From: Agarilytica sp033852165
Lineage (GTDB): Bacteria; Pseudomonadota; Gammaproteobacteria; Pseudomonadales; Cellvibrionaceae
DNA length: 64,000 nt
NCBI GenBank assembly: GCA_033852165.1
Contig: JAWSUZ010000038.1
Span: forward strand, 62,001 to 126,000
Direction of reading: 5' to 3'
The translations under genes were made by a program, and so were the position numbers. Shown piece after piece: positions 37,301 through 44,559 of this stretch (the first letter of the stretch is position 1; every line of letters begins with the position of its first letter). The notes under the pieces were generated by a model. It saw nothing but the letters and a program-made list of their open reading frames with translations, made no database searches and was not told where the DNA came from.

Positions 37301-37420
37301 GAGTAGATGCAGTCGAGTAGATGCAGTCGAGTAGATGCAGTCGAGTAGGTGCAGTCGAGTAGATGCAGTCGAGTAGATGCAGTCGAGTAGATGCAGTCGA
37401 GTAGGTGCAGTCGAGTAGGA
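37301..37420 (+). repeat. 14-bp tandem repeat array with a 56-bp higher-order period
   Basis: Eight complete GAGTAGATGCAGTC units and a partial ninth. Units 4 and 8 carry G instead of A at position 7 (GAGTAGGTGCAGTC), and the partial ninth begins GAGTAGGA. The pattern AAAG-AAAG implies that a four-unit block of 56 bases was duplicated as a whole. Confidence 0.95.
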
Positions 37421-37462
37421 GGGGGGCGGCAGCAAAGGCCGAATGTATTTTGAACAAATAAT

Positions 37463-37484
37463 GGAGCGGCCTATAGGCCGCTCC
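37463..37484 (-). terminator. Palindromic terminator hairpin
   Basis: A 22-base perfect palindrome reading GGAGCGGCCTA and its complement. It sits 23 bases downstream of the minus-strand gene that ends at 37507. On that strand a T-rich ATTATTTG follows. It is likely a terminator for the two-gene unit 39800-37507. Confidence 0.7.
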
Positions 37485-37506
37485 AACGGTAATTACTGCC
37501 TGTAAT

Positions 37507-38526
37507 CTATGTGTTTTGCTCTAGAGACAAGTACACAAGTGTTTGGTTTAGAAGTTGATAGGCAATCTCACCAAAGGTGATGGGGCCGGTCATTTTTCCA
37601 GTCTTTTTACCCTCTAATTCTGAATACAAAAAGTTCAATATACAGTTACAGCAGAACGCTACATTTCCAGCATCTCCAGAGGGGAGTGCCTTGTTGAACT
37701 CTTCTACATAATCGTCAATTGGTGCGGCAAAGCGGTATTCAACTCCTGGGAATACTGGCGCGTAAAGAGCCACCGAATCAGAGCCGACATCTTGAATACT
37801 TACATTCACCATAACACCGGAGTAATTTGCAACGAGCGGTAGTTTGGTGTCTATATTATGTTCTTTTAGGTAATCAGCAAAAGACCATTCAACCCCATCT
37901 ACTTGGCAGGTTGTTGTGCTGAAGCCTTTCTCAGGGAAAGTAATTTTATGTCCATCGCCCTGAGCAAAAAGATTGATAATTTTAATATTGGCCGTTTGTT
38001 CTTCAGGAAGGTGGACGTGCATTGCAACGGCTTGGTTATCAACGAGCATACCAGAGGCTGGACCGAAGCCAACTTTGGCACTGGCAGTCTCAATATCATC
38101 TAAATGCACGCCTGATATCCACCCGATTATTGGGGAGAAAAACATATTCTGATAATCGGGCGCATTTTGAGCGTAAGCTGAATGAACAGCAGACATGCCC
38201 GGTAAAATTAGAATCGTAAATCCGTGTTTTGGTGCTTCTTGAGCGATTCTTGAAATGGTGTTGGCGTTGTACATCGTGATGCGAGGGGCGTTGTCAGACG
38301 ATACACCTGAAATAGTGTTGACATATATGCCCTTTCTGTCGACTTTGCCACCGTCTTCCGTCATAAAATACGGAATCGTGCCTGCTATCCAATTACCGGA
38401 TGGTAGCGATGCAATAATTTCTTCGTCGGCTGCAATGACCAAAGACTCTCCAGCTTCAATCTTTGCATGTAAAGTATCGATATCGACGAGTTCATGATTG
38501 ACAGTGATCTTATCTTTGCCAGCCAT
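37507..38526 (-). CDS. Conserved protein of unknown function (339 residues, FIST-like impression)
   Basis: A soluble protein without signal peptide or membrane helix. It starts MAGKDKITVNHELVDID, includes a SGNWIAGTIPYFM segment near residue 45, an ILILPGMSAVHSAYA segment near 105 and a CCNCILNFLYSELEG cysteine cluster near 290, and ends GEIAYQLLNQTLVYLSLE. The layout of an alpha/beta sensor-like core and a Cys-containing C-terminal segment resembles FIST-type signal proteins, but I cannot assign it firmly. It begins 26 bases after the preceding gene, so the two form an operon closed by the palindrome downstream. No metabolic role is evident. Confidence 0.6.
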   Translation of the reverse strand: MAGKDKITVNHELVDIDTLHAKIEAGESLVIAADEEIIASLPSGNWIAGTIPYFMTEDGGKVDRKGIYVNTISGVSSDNAPRITMYNANTISRIAQEAPKHGFTILILPGMSAVHSAYAQNAPDYQNMFFSPIIGWISGVHLDDIETASAKVGFGPASGMLVDNQAVAMHVHLPEEQTANIKIINLFAQGDGHKITFPEKGFSTTTCQVDGVEWSFADYLKEHNIDTKLPLVANYSGVMVNVSIQDVGSDSVALYAPVFPGVEYRFAAPIDDYVEEFNKALPSGDAGNVAFCCNCILNFLYSELEGKKTGKMTGPITFGEIAYQLLNQTLVYLSLEQNT

Positions 38527-38552
38527 CGAGGATCTCCTATTTTGACTAAATT

Positions 38553-39800
38553 CTAGTTGGTTGTACCAGTTTTAAATATTTGGTTCAGTTCATTTTTCAT
38601 TGAGCGTTGGTTCTGGTTGATGAAGTTGCGCAAACTACGAGCAGCTTCAATCTCGACCACAGGGTCCCGACTCAGTTTAACTTGTGCACGTAGCTTAGAC
38701 ATTAATAGCTGATATGCCATGTGATTACTTGATATAAATCCTTCGTCATGAAGTATTTTTCTCCATATGCCGTGTTCTTCTCCAGGTAGCCTCAAGGTTG
38801 ACTTTTTATGAATAGCCAATGCTCGATTAATTAGTAGAAGTTCTGGTCTTAGTTGGCGGTAGTTTTTCAAAAAGTATTCACGGACAATTGAAATTGCTGT
38901 GAGCTTTTCTTGGTTGGAGCGGCCGTTAATAAACGAAGAGCGCTGACTTGAAATCAACAAGTTAAGTGCAATACTTTGAGAATTTAAGCGTAATCTACCG
39001 CCGAGTATTTGAATCCAAATATGACTTTTTATTGAAGGAAGGACAAGTTTGGCTCGTCCGCTCGCTCGCTGTGGTGATAAGGCTTTACGCTTGGTTATGC
39101 CGCACAGTTGCTGAACTTCAAAAGTTAAGTTGTTTGCGTTAATAATAAAGAACTGACGCAGTTCGTTAATCTGTTCCCATGAAAACCCACGGTTTTCACT
39201 GCGTGAGCTTGCCAGTTTAAGTTTAGACAACAGCATTTTAAGGGGGAGCGAACCCGTTTTGAGCAATATCTGGTCAGTTAGCAGCTTTCCCCAAACCGGC
39301 GCCATCTCAGTCGGTAGGTAGCTTAACGCTTCCATCTGAGGGGGGAGGGAGTCTAGATCTTTTACGATTTGCTTAATCTTATCTTGCGGCATGTCATACG
39401 CGGCAGCGAGTTTTGGCTCGTCTAAACCTTTTAGTAGGCATTGCGCGATTTCCTGACGAACTTGATTAGAATATTTTCGCTGATGATTACCAAGAAACCC
39501 TGGCAGTGCAGCAATGTGTTCGTCTATTCCGTGCGTTGGCTGGGTTTCGGCACTTGGAATTTTTGCGTGAATAACGGAACGGTATTTTCCGAGTTTAATG
39601 TGTTCCCATTGTCCTTGAATATTTGGCAAGCTGTTCTTTGATCCGGGCCTGCTAAAAAAGGCCAGGCGCAAAGACTTTTGTACAGTCGTCAAAGATATGT
39701 CGACTCGGCAGTCTCTCTCGTTAAAATCCAGGCTTTCAATTCGCCAAGGGGGATATATCCCCAGCGCTTGCTCAACAACTTTAAAGCTTTCTTTTTCCAC
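38553..39800 (-). CDS. Conserved protein of unknown function (415 residues, possible transposase-like N-terminus)
   Basis: A basic protein. Its first 45 residues (VEQALGIYPPWRIESLDFNE) resemble the N-terminal zinc-finger/HTH region of ISL3-type transposases, but the Cys pairs are missing. A later HTH-like stretch with GLDEPKLAAAYDMPQDKIKQIVKD occurs near residue 130, followed by long helical segments rich in Leu, Lys and Ser. No DDE catalytic pattern or terminal inverted repeats are visible. It is co-oriented with, and 26 bases upstream of, the 339-residue gene. It could be a domesticated transposase-derived regulator. This is inference from weak similarity. Confidence 0.55.
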   Translation of the reverse strand: MEKESFKVVEQALGIYPPWRIESLDFNERDCRVDISLTTVQKSLRLAFFSRPGSKNSLPNIQGQWEHIKLGKYRSVIHAKIPSAETQPTHGIDEHIAALPGFLGNHQRKYSNQVRQEIAQCLLKGLDEPKLAAAYDMPQDKIKQIVKDLDSLPPQMEALSYLPTEMAPVWGKLLTDQILLKTGSLPLKMLLSKLKLASSRSENRGFSWEQINELRQFFIINANNLTFEVQQLCGITKRKALSPQRASGRAKLVLPSIKSHIWIQILGGRLRLNSQSIALNLLISSQRSSFINGRSNQEKLTAISIVREYFLKNYRQLRPELLLINRALAIHKKSTLRLPGEEHGIWRKILHDEGFISSNHMAYQLLMSKLRAQVKLSRDPVVEIEAARSLRNFINQNQRSMKNELNQIFKTGTTN

Positions 39801-40539
39801 GGGTAACCTCTTAATGGCTGGATAACAATTTCCATGTTAACCACATGGTTTTTGCTACACGTTCGCTGCCCCTAATTCCTATACCGATCAATGCGTCTTG
39901 TCTAGGTTAGGTGGCGCCTGGTTTAGCTGTAACTTGGTGAAAGTTATAAATATGTGATGCTGTTAACGCTTGGCATTGATTACTCAGCATTTAACTATAA
40001 CCGAAGAATGGCGCATGTAAATGCATTTTCAGGATTTAACGCAAGTAAAGACGCCGACAGCTATTACTTGGCGCACAGTAACTCTTTCCCTTCTTTAAGT
40101 CCAAAAATAACCGCTGTATCTTCGTTATTAGATAAATCCTATCTTTAAGCAAATGATCACGTGTTAATCAACATAAAGGCATGAAAGTTTCTTCGTAGTC
40201 TAAAAAAATATCAGAAAGGCGCGGTTGATTATTAGTCGGAGATGCTCGGTGACGTCACATTCATCCTTGTTTTGACGCAATATCTTTTATAGTAGTTTCC
40301 AAAATCTGGTTTTGCCAAAATATTTGTAGCGAATTAAGCGAAATTGTAAAAAAGGAGACGTGCGTCACAAGTCGTTTTTGAATCATGGTCTACTTTTATA
40401 CTTAACATGCTATCTAGTTGTTCTAGATCATTAATGGGAGGCATGTTGATCCAATAATAAGATGCAAAAAGCATCAATTAAAAATAAGAAAATATTAACA
40501 AAATAATTATCAAATTTGAAAAATAGTGAGTGAAGTATC
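39801..40539. other. Intergenic region, nothing firm recognised
   Basis: About 740 bases separating divergent genes. A 64-codon frame at 39954-40148 has no domain and I reject it. The region presumably holds the promoters for the unknown pair (minus) and for the aldehyde dehydrogenase (plus). No RNA gene or strong hairpin was seen. Confidence 0.4.
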
Positions 40540-41478
40540 ATGAAGATAAAAGTTGATCAAAAATTGAAGGTGGGAATAGTCGGAACGGGAAAGGTTGGAA
40601 CAGATTTGCTCGTCAAGGTGTTACGGTCCCCACTTCTTGAGTGTAAAGTCTTTTCCGGCCGAAATTCAAAATCTGAGGGAATTGCAATTGCAAATGAACT
40701 TGGAGTCACAACATCCTGCGAAAGTATTCAAGCCATCATTGATAGGAGTAGTGACCTTGATTTGGTGTTTGATGCTACATCAGCAAATGACCACAAAGTA
40801 CATGCGCCGATTATAGAGCGGTTAGGCTTGCTAGCAATTGATTTAACACCTGCCAACGTAGGTTTTGCTTGTGTACCTTCGTTAAATATTGAGGGCATAC
40901 GAAACGAAAAAAATATCAATATGGTCACGTGTGGTGGCCAAGCTTCTGTTCCCATGGCAGAAGTACTTTCTCGTTGCTTAAGTGGTATTACACGTATAGA
41001 AGTCCATAGCACCTTAGCCGCTGATTCTATCGGGCCAGCGACAATCGCTAATATTGATAACTACTATCAGGTAACGAAAGAGACGCTTCGTCAGCATACC
41101 GGCGTTGAAAACATCTCAGTCGATTTGGTTGCTGACGAATCGGCCGATCAGCCGGTCATGTTAACAACGATTCGTGCATATTCCGATCACGCTCCTAGTT
41201 TTCGTTTAATGAGAGAGTTGGAAAATCGCGTTTCCCAAGTGCAGAAGTATGTTCCAGGCTATGCACTTGAGCGACGTCCACACTACGAGAAGGGATATAT
41301 CGAACTAGCGATAAGGGTTCGAGGTCAAGGTGATTATCTTCCCGAGTACGCGGGCAATCTCGATATTATTAACTGTGCAGCAATCGCTTCAGCAGAAGAT
41401 ATTGCAGTGCGGTCAACTCGAAGGTCATTACCACATATGATTTCTGCAATGACGCAGTTTTGGTCCAAAGCGGGTTAA
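40540..41478 (+). CDS. Acetaldehyde dehydrogenase (acetylating), stand-alone MhpF/BphJ-type
   Basis: A 312-residue CoA-acylating aldehyde dehydrogenase that converts acetaldehyde or a related aldehyde with NAD and CoA to acyl-CoA. The N-terminal Rossmann motif GIVGTGKVGTDLLVKVLRS is near residues 13-31. FDATSANDHKVHAP, IDLTPANVG and the catalytic Cys in VTCGGQASVPM near residue 132 follow. The C-terminal YLPEYAGNLDI is typical. In aromatic-degradation pathways it is fused functionally to an aldolase (MhpE/BphI), but no aldolase, hydratase or dioxygenase gene is nearby. The substrate is therefore uncertain. Confidence 0.85.
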   Translation: MKIKVDQKLKVGIVGTGKVGTDLLVKVLRSPLLECKVFSGRNSKSEGIAIANELGVTTSCESIQAIIDRSSDLDLVFDATSANDHKVHAPIIERLGLLAIDLTPANVGFACVPSLNIEGIRNEKNINMVTCGGQASVPMAEVLSRCLSGITRIEVHSTLAADSIGPATIANIDNYYQVTKETLRQHTGVENISVDLVADESADQPVMLTTIRAYSDHAPSFRLMRELENRVSQVQKYVPGYALERRPHYEKGYIELAIRVRGQGDYLPEYAGNLDIINCAAIASAEDIAVRSTRRSLPHMISAMTQFWSKAG

Positions 41479-41680
41479 CCTTTCTAAATAAAGAAGATTA
41501 TTACGCTTATTAAACTGACAGCCCCATTTTCTATTACCCATTAACAGAGGCTTTTATAAAAATAGAGTTCAGGTGGGGCTTGGCCTTTTAGATAGCGTTC
41601 ATATATAAAGCATGACTGCGCCGAATATCAATTCGGCGCTATACTGGTGAGTAACTCAGTCAGGTTATTTGTTGGTATAT

Positions 41681-42172
41681 ATGGACCAAATTATCATTTC
41701 ACAACTTAGCTCCTTACACGCTAAGGCAGTACACCACCTTCTAAGACAGCAGCTTGAAGAAGAGCTTGTTCTTTTTCAACGTCCCACTTTGCTTACTCAT
41801 TTGAAAACTAGTGATGAAACCATCCAAAGGTTGATTGATTTTTGGTGTAACGAATCTTCAGTCAGCGTATTTGTTGCAGTGAAGGGAGAGCATGTTCTGG
41901 GGTTTATTAGCGCTCAAATTAAAAATGACATATACAATAATCAAGATGTGTTGAGTGGAGAAATTCTTGCGTTATACGTGGCTAAAGAACAGCGCCATAA
42001 AGGTCTAGGGACAGAAATGTTGACGTGTGCTGAATCTTGGTTGCTCGAACAGGGTGTATATGCGATTAATGTTTCATGGTTAATGGGGAATGACCCCTCG
42101 CGTGGGCTTTATAAAAAGTTTGGCTTTGAACCTGTTTACAGCACAGGAAGAAAATTGACGGTTAAGCCCTAG
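41681..42172 (+). CDS. GNAT-family N-acetyltransferase
   Basis: A 163-residue GCN5-related acetyltransferase. The acetyl-CoA-binding motif A is in ALYVAKEQRHKGLGTEML near residues 96-113 (R/Q-x-x-G-x-G/A type). The strand and helix of motif B appear in INVSWLMGNDPSRGLYKKFGFEP. The family acetylates amines of small molecules, antibiotics or protein N-termini, and the substrate cannot be deduced. I chose the ATG at 41681 rather than a TTG four codons earlier. It is isolated, followed directly by a short heptamer array. Confidence 0.8.
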   Translation: MDQIIISQLSSLHAKAVHHLLRQQLEEELVLFQRPTLLTHLKTSDETIQRLIDFWCNESSVSVFVAVKGEHVLGFISAQIKNDIYNNQDVLSGEILALYVAKEQRHKGLGTEMLTCAESWLLEQGVYAINVSWLMGNDPSRGLYKKFGFEPVYSTGRKLTVKP

Positions 42173-42180
42173 GCTTGCCT

Positions 42181-42208
42181 GGGTGACGGGAGACGGGTGA
42201 CGGGAGAA
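42181..42208 (+). repeat. Short heptamer tandem array (GGGTGAC/GGGAGAC)
   Basis: The units GGGTGAC-GGGAGAC-GGGTGAC, then GGGAGAAC, stand just after the GNAT stop codon. GGGTGAC is the reverse complement of the GTCACCC unit in the array at 29898-29991. The same repeat family therefore occurs at two loci 12 kb apart. Confidence 0.85.
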
Positions 42209-42237
42209 CAGAGAGGGAAATAGCTTTATTTCTGGGG

Positions 42238-43113
42238 TTAGATTGGGTCTGAGTCTAGGTTCAATATCGCGTTAATATCCATTTTTTTAATGATGCTTTC
42301 GAGCTCCAAGAGTGTTTTCTGCGCATTCGGATAGCTTTTGTGCAGCACCAGGTACAAACTTATTTCTTTCAATGTTGCAAATTGAATATCCTTTATCGGA
42401 TACTTGCCTAACACCTCAATCGAAGGTTGCTTGTAATTTAATACGTAATCCGCGCGCTCCTTAGTTAACATGGCGAAAGCTGATATGTGAGTAGCTGTTG
42501 GGTAAACAGACACTTGATTGCTGGGGTTGGTGATAAAGGTTTTTAATGGGCCATAGCTATATCCGCGAAGTGTAATAACCTGCTTGCCGGCCAAGTCTTT
42601 AGTCTGTAATACCGGCTCGGTTCCTTTTTTGTGGTAAACCCTAAGCTCTGTCGTGATTACAGGGATATTTCCTACCAAACAGCATGGGTCTAAGGTCGGT
42701 GAATTAGCGAGAATCGAAAAGTTAGCCTCACCTTCGCTAAGTTTTTGAAACATTCTGGCTGTAGGGAACTGTTCGCTTTTCCAATCAAGTTTGGCTCGTT
42801 TAAACAACTCCGCTGCAACACGTATCAAGGGATTGTCCACCATACCCTGGGCGTTTGTTTTGGTGGTTAAAACTACTTGATCAGGAAAGGCGTAGTGAAT
42901 TGTTGTCGGTGCGGTACTCGCTAAGGCAGGATGTCCAAATATTGTTGAAAGCACAAAACCCAAAAATATTTTTATAAAAGTAGTTTGCCTCCAGTTGATA
43001 GGCGTCAAGCGGCTGCGATGACGCTTGTGTTGCGTATCGAGCGTGGGAGCTGGATGAATTTTTTTGGAGGGGGCAGACACAACGCAAAAAAAACAGTTAA
43101 CTGCAAAAATCAA
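42238..43113 (-). CDS. Periplasmic solute-binding-like protein, paralog A
   Basis: The frame is 291 residues from a TTG. The first 55 are a basic extension, then a hydrophobic segment (TFIKIFLGFVLSTIFGHPALA) that looks like a signal sequence leads to the mature part TTIHYAFPDQVVL. The mature part is a periplasmic-binding fold of the extracellular-solute-binding family 3 type, with a Cys pair in PCCLVG and the motif KQVITLRGYSYGPLKTF. It is 50-60% similar by eye to paralog B immediately upstream. No permease or ATPase gene is adjacent, so it may be a sensor or a partner of a distant transporter. The start is uncertain. Confidence 0.7.
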   Translation of the reverse strand: MIFAVNCFFCVVSAPSKKIHPAPTLDTQHKRHRSRLTPINWRQTTFIKIFLGFVLSTIFGHPALASTAPTTIHYAFPDQVVLTTKTNAQGMVDNPLIRVAAELFKRAKLDWKSEQFPTARMFQKLSEGEANFSILANSPTLDPCCLVGNIPVITTELRVYHKKGTEPVLQTKDLAGKQVITLRGYSYGPLKTFITNPSNQVSVYPTATHISAFAMLTKERADYVLNYKQPSIEVLGKYPIKDIQFATLKEISLYLVLHKSYPNAQKTLLELESIIKKMDINAILNLDSDPI

Positions 43114-43413
43114 CGAATACCTCTAGTTGTTTGGGTGAAGATTATCCAAGATCAAGCCGTACGATCAAGTTTTAAGGCGTCAGAAAGAGGGCAATAATAC
43201 TAAAATGTTCGATACATGACACCTGGATCAGGTGTTTGACGTTGAATAGCAGGCAAAAGCGGAGAACTCAAGACTGTCAGCGCTGAGTTGTCTATGTCGT
43301 GGGCAGTTTTTGCGAGTCAAGCAGGAGTGATGAACCGACGCGATGCGTTAGAGCTATGATTAGTTGGTCGAAGATTTGATGTTTTTTAATTAGATGTAAT
43401 AGCGATTAACTGC
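43114..43413. other. Spacer between the two binding-protein paralogs
   Basis: About 300 bases between paralog A (start at 43113) and paralog B (stop at 43414). It contains the promoter of paralog A. No other element was recognised. Confidence 0.35.
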
Positions 43414-44337
43414 TCACTTATCTGCGAGCATTGTGTCCGAAGGTAAATCGAGCACACTAGCAACATCCATAATCTTGAGGATTTTTTCGAACTCTGCTAG
43501 CACCTGCGGTGCATTGGGGTAGCTCTTATGTAAGATAAGATACAAACTTATTTTATGCAGAATTTCAAATTGAATGTCCTCGATGGGGCGCTGTTGCAAA
43601 ACTTCAATAGAGGGTTGTTTGTAATCCAATACATAGTCTGCACGGCCTTGATCTAGCATAGCAAATGCAGAGGCGTGTGTGAGGGTAAGGGCGACGGCGA
43701 TATTATTGTCAGCATCGCTGAGAAAGGGTTTTAACTGACCGTAGCTATATCCGCGAATGGTAATGACTCTCTTTCCTGCTAGTGACTCTACGCTTGTTAT
43801 CTTCGGCGTTTCCTTTTTGTGGTATATCCTTAATTCCGTTGTTACTACGGGAGACTTACCAACTAAGCAGCACTTGTCTAATGACGGGGAATGAACAAGA
43901 ATTGAAAAATTGGCATAGCCTTTATCAATTGAATGAAACAGTCTAGCCGCAGGATAAGATATGCTTTCAAAGTCAAGTTCCGCATGTTGGGCAAGTGCTT
44001 TAGCAACGCGTAGAAGCGGGTTATTACGCTCACCATTTTCATTCTTTAGAGTGCTTAAGACGAGTTGAGTTGGGTGAGCATAGCGTATAGCTGGGGGGGA
44101 GGCGTTTACAATAATTGGGCAGAACAGAAGTATAGCCAAAAGGTTTAGGGTGAGGATTGGAGCGATTGCCTGACGGACGGCTAAACGAAGTCGTTGCTTC
44201 CAATTAGCGGGTGTCGAGCATCCTTGGCAGTGCGTGGTCCGCGCGTCCATTAGTTGGCTTGTGTTGTTCCTTGAGAGTGCAGTAAAGGATTCAACACGAA
44301 AAAGACGGTTAACTGCAAAAATCACCGAAGGTCTCAA
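43414..44337 (-). CDS. Periplasmic solute-binding-like protein, paralog B
   Basis: The frame is 307 residues from a TTG at 44337. An ATG at 44250 gives 278 residues. A hydrophobic segment (LTLNLLAILLFCPIIVNA) precedes the mature SPPAIRYAHPTQLVL, the same opening as paralog A. Matching blocks include NPLLRVAKALAQHAELDFES, KCCLVG, KRVITIRGYSYGQLKPFL, RADYVLDYKQPSIEVL and YLILHKSYPNA. Tandem duplication is clear. Even the 5' block (GATTTTTGCAGTTAAC) is shared with paralog A. There is no transporter gene alongside. Confidence 0.7.
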   Translation of the reverse strand: MRPSVIFAVNRLFRVESFTALSRNNTSQLMDARTTHCQGCSTPANWKQRLRLAVRQAIAPILTLNLLAILLFCPIIVNASPPAIRYAHPTQLVLSTLKNENGERNNPLLRVAKALAQHAELDFESISYPAARLFHSIDKGYANFSILVHSPSLDKCCLVGKSPVVTTELRIYHKKETPKITSVESLAGKRVITIRGYSYGQLKPFLSDADNNIAVALTLTHASAFAMLDQGRADYVLDYKQPSIEVLQQRPIEDIQFEILHKISLYLILHKSYPNAPQVLAEFEKILKIMDVASVLDLPSDTMLADK

Positions 44338-44559
44338 TTTTTCTCTGCGTGATAATCTGGCTGAATACTGCCGGTCAGATTATAGTGCGCATATAGCAAT
44401 GATAAATATGGCAAAATCTTTGGCGCACGTTACACCAATTTTGCGCAGCATACACATGCGTGAGGGCAAGTGCATAGTTCTATCTAAGCTCCGAATAATT
44501 GACTCAAAAGTCAGTAATTGGGGCTTTATGAATTATTCAAACGTTGAGCTAGCGCTATA

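Larger units (their letters stand above)
37168..37506. other. Intergenic region with a 14-bp repeat array and a palindromic terminator
   Basis: About 340 bases between two minus-strand genes. It holds the 14-base tandem array at 37301-37420 and the palindrome at 37463-37484. The promoter of the aspartoacylase gene should be at 37170-37300. A short G-run (GTGTGGGGGGG) lies just before the array. Confidence 0.6.

Noticed and set aside
37301..37420. CRISPR array
   Set aside because: Units are contiguous 14-mers without unique spacers, and no cas genes are present; it is a simple tandem repeat.
37238..37486. 82- and 65-codon minus-strand frames across the 14-bp array
   Set aside because: Repetitive Ser-Thr-Ala/Leu translation produced by the repeat itself, with no start signal.
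39954..40148. 64-codon frame in the 740-base spacer
   Set aside because: No domain or translation signal; isolated from neighbours.
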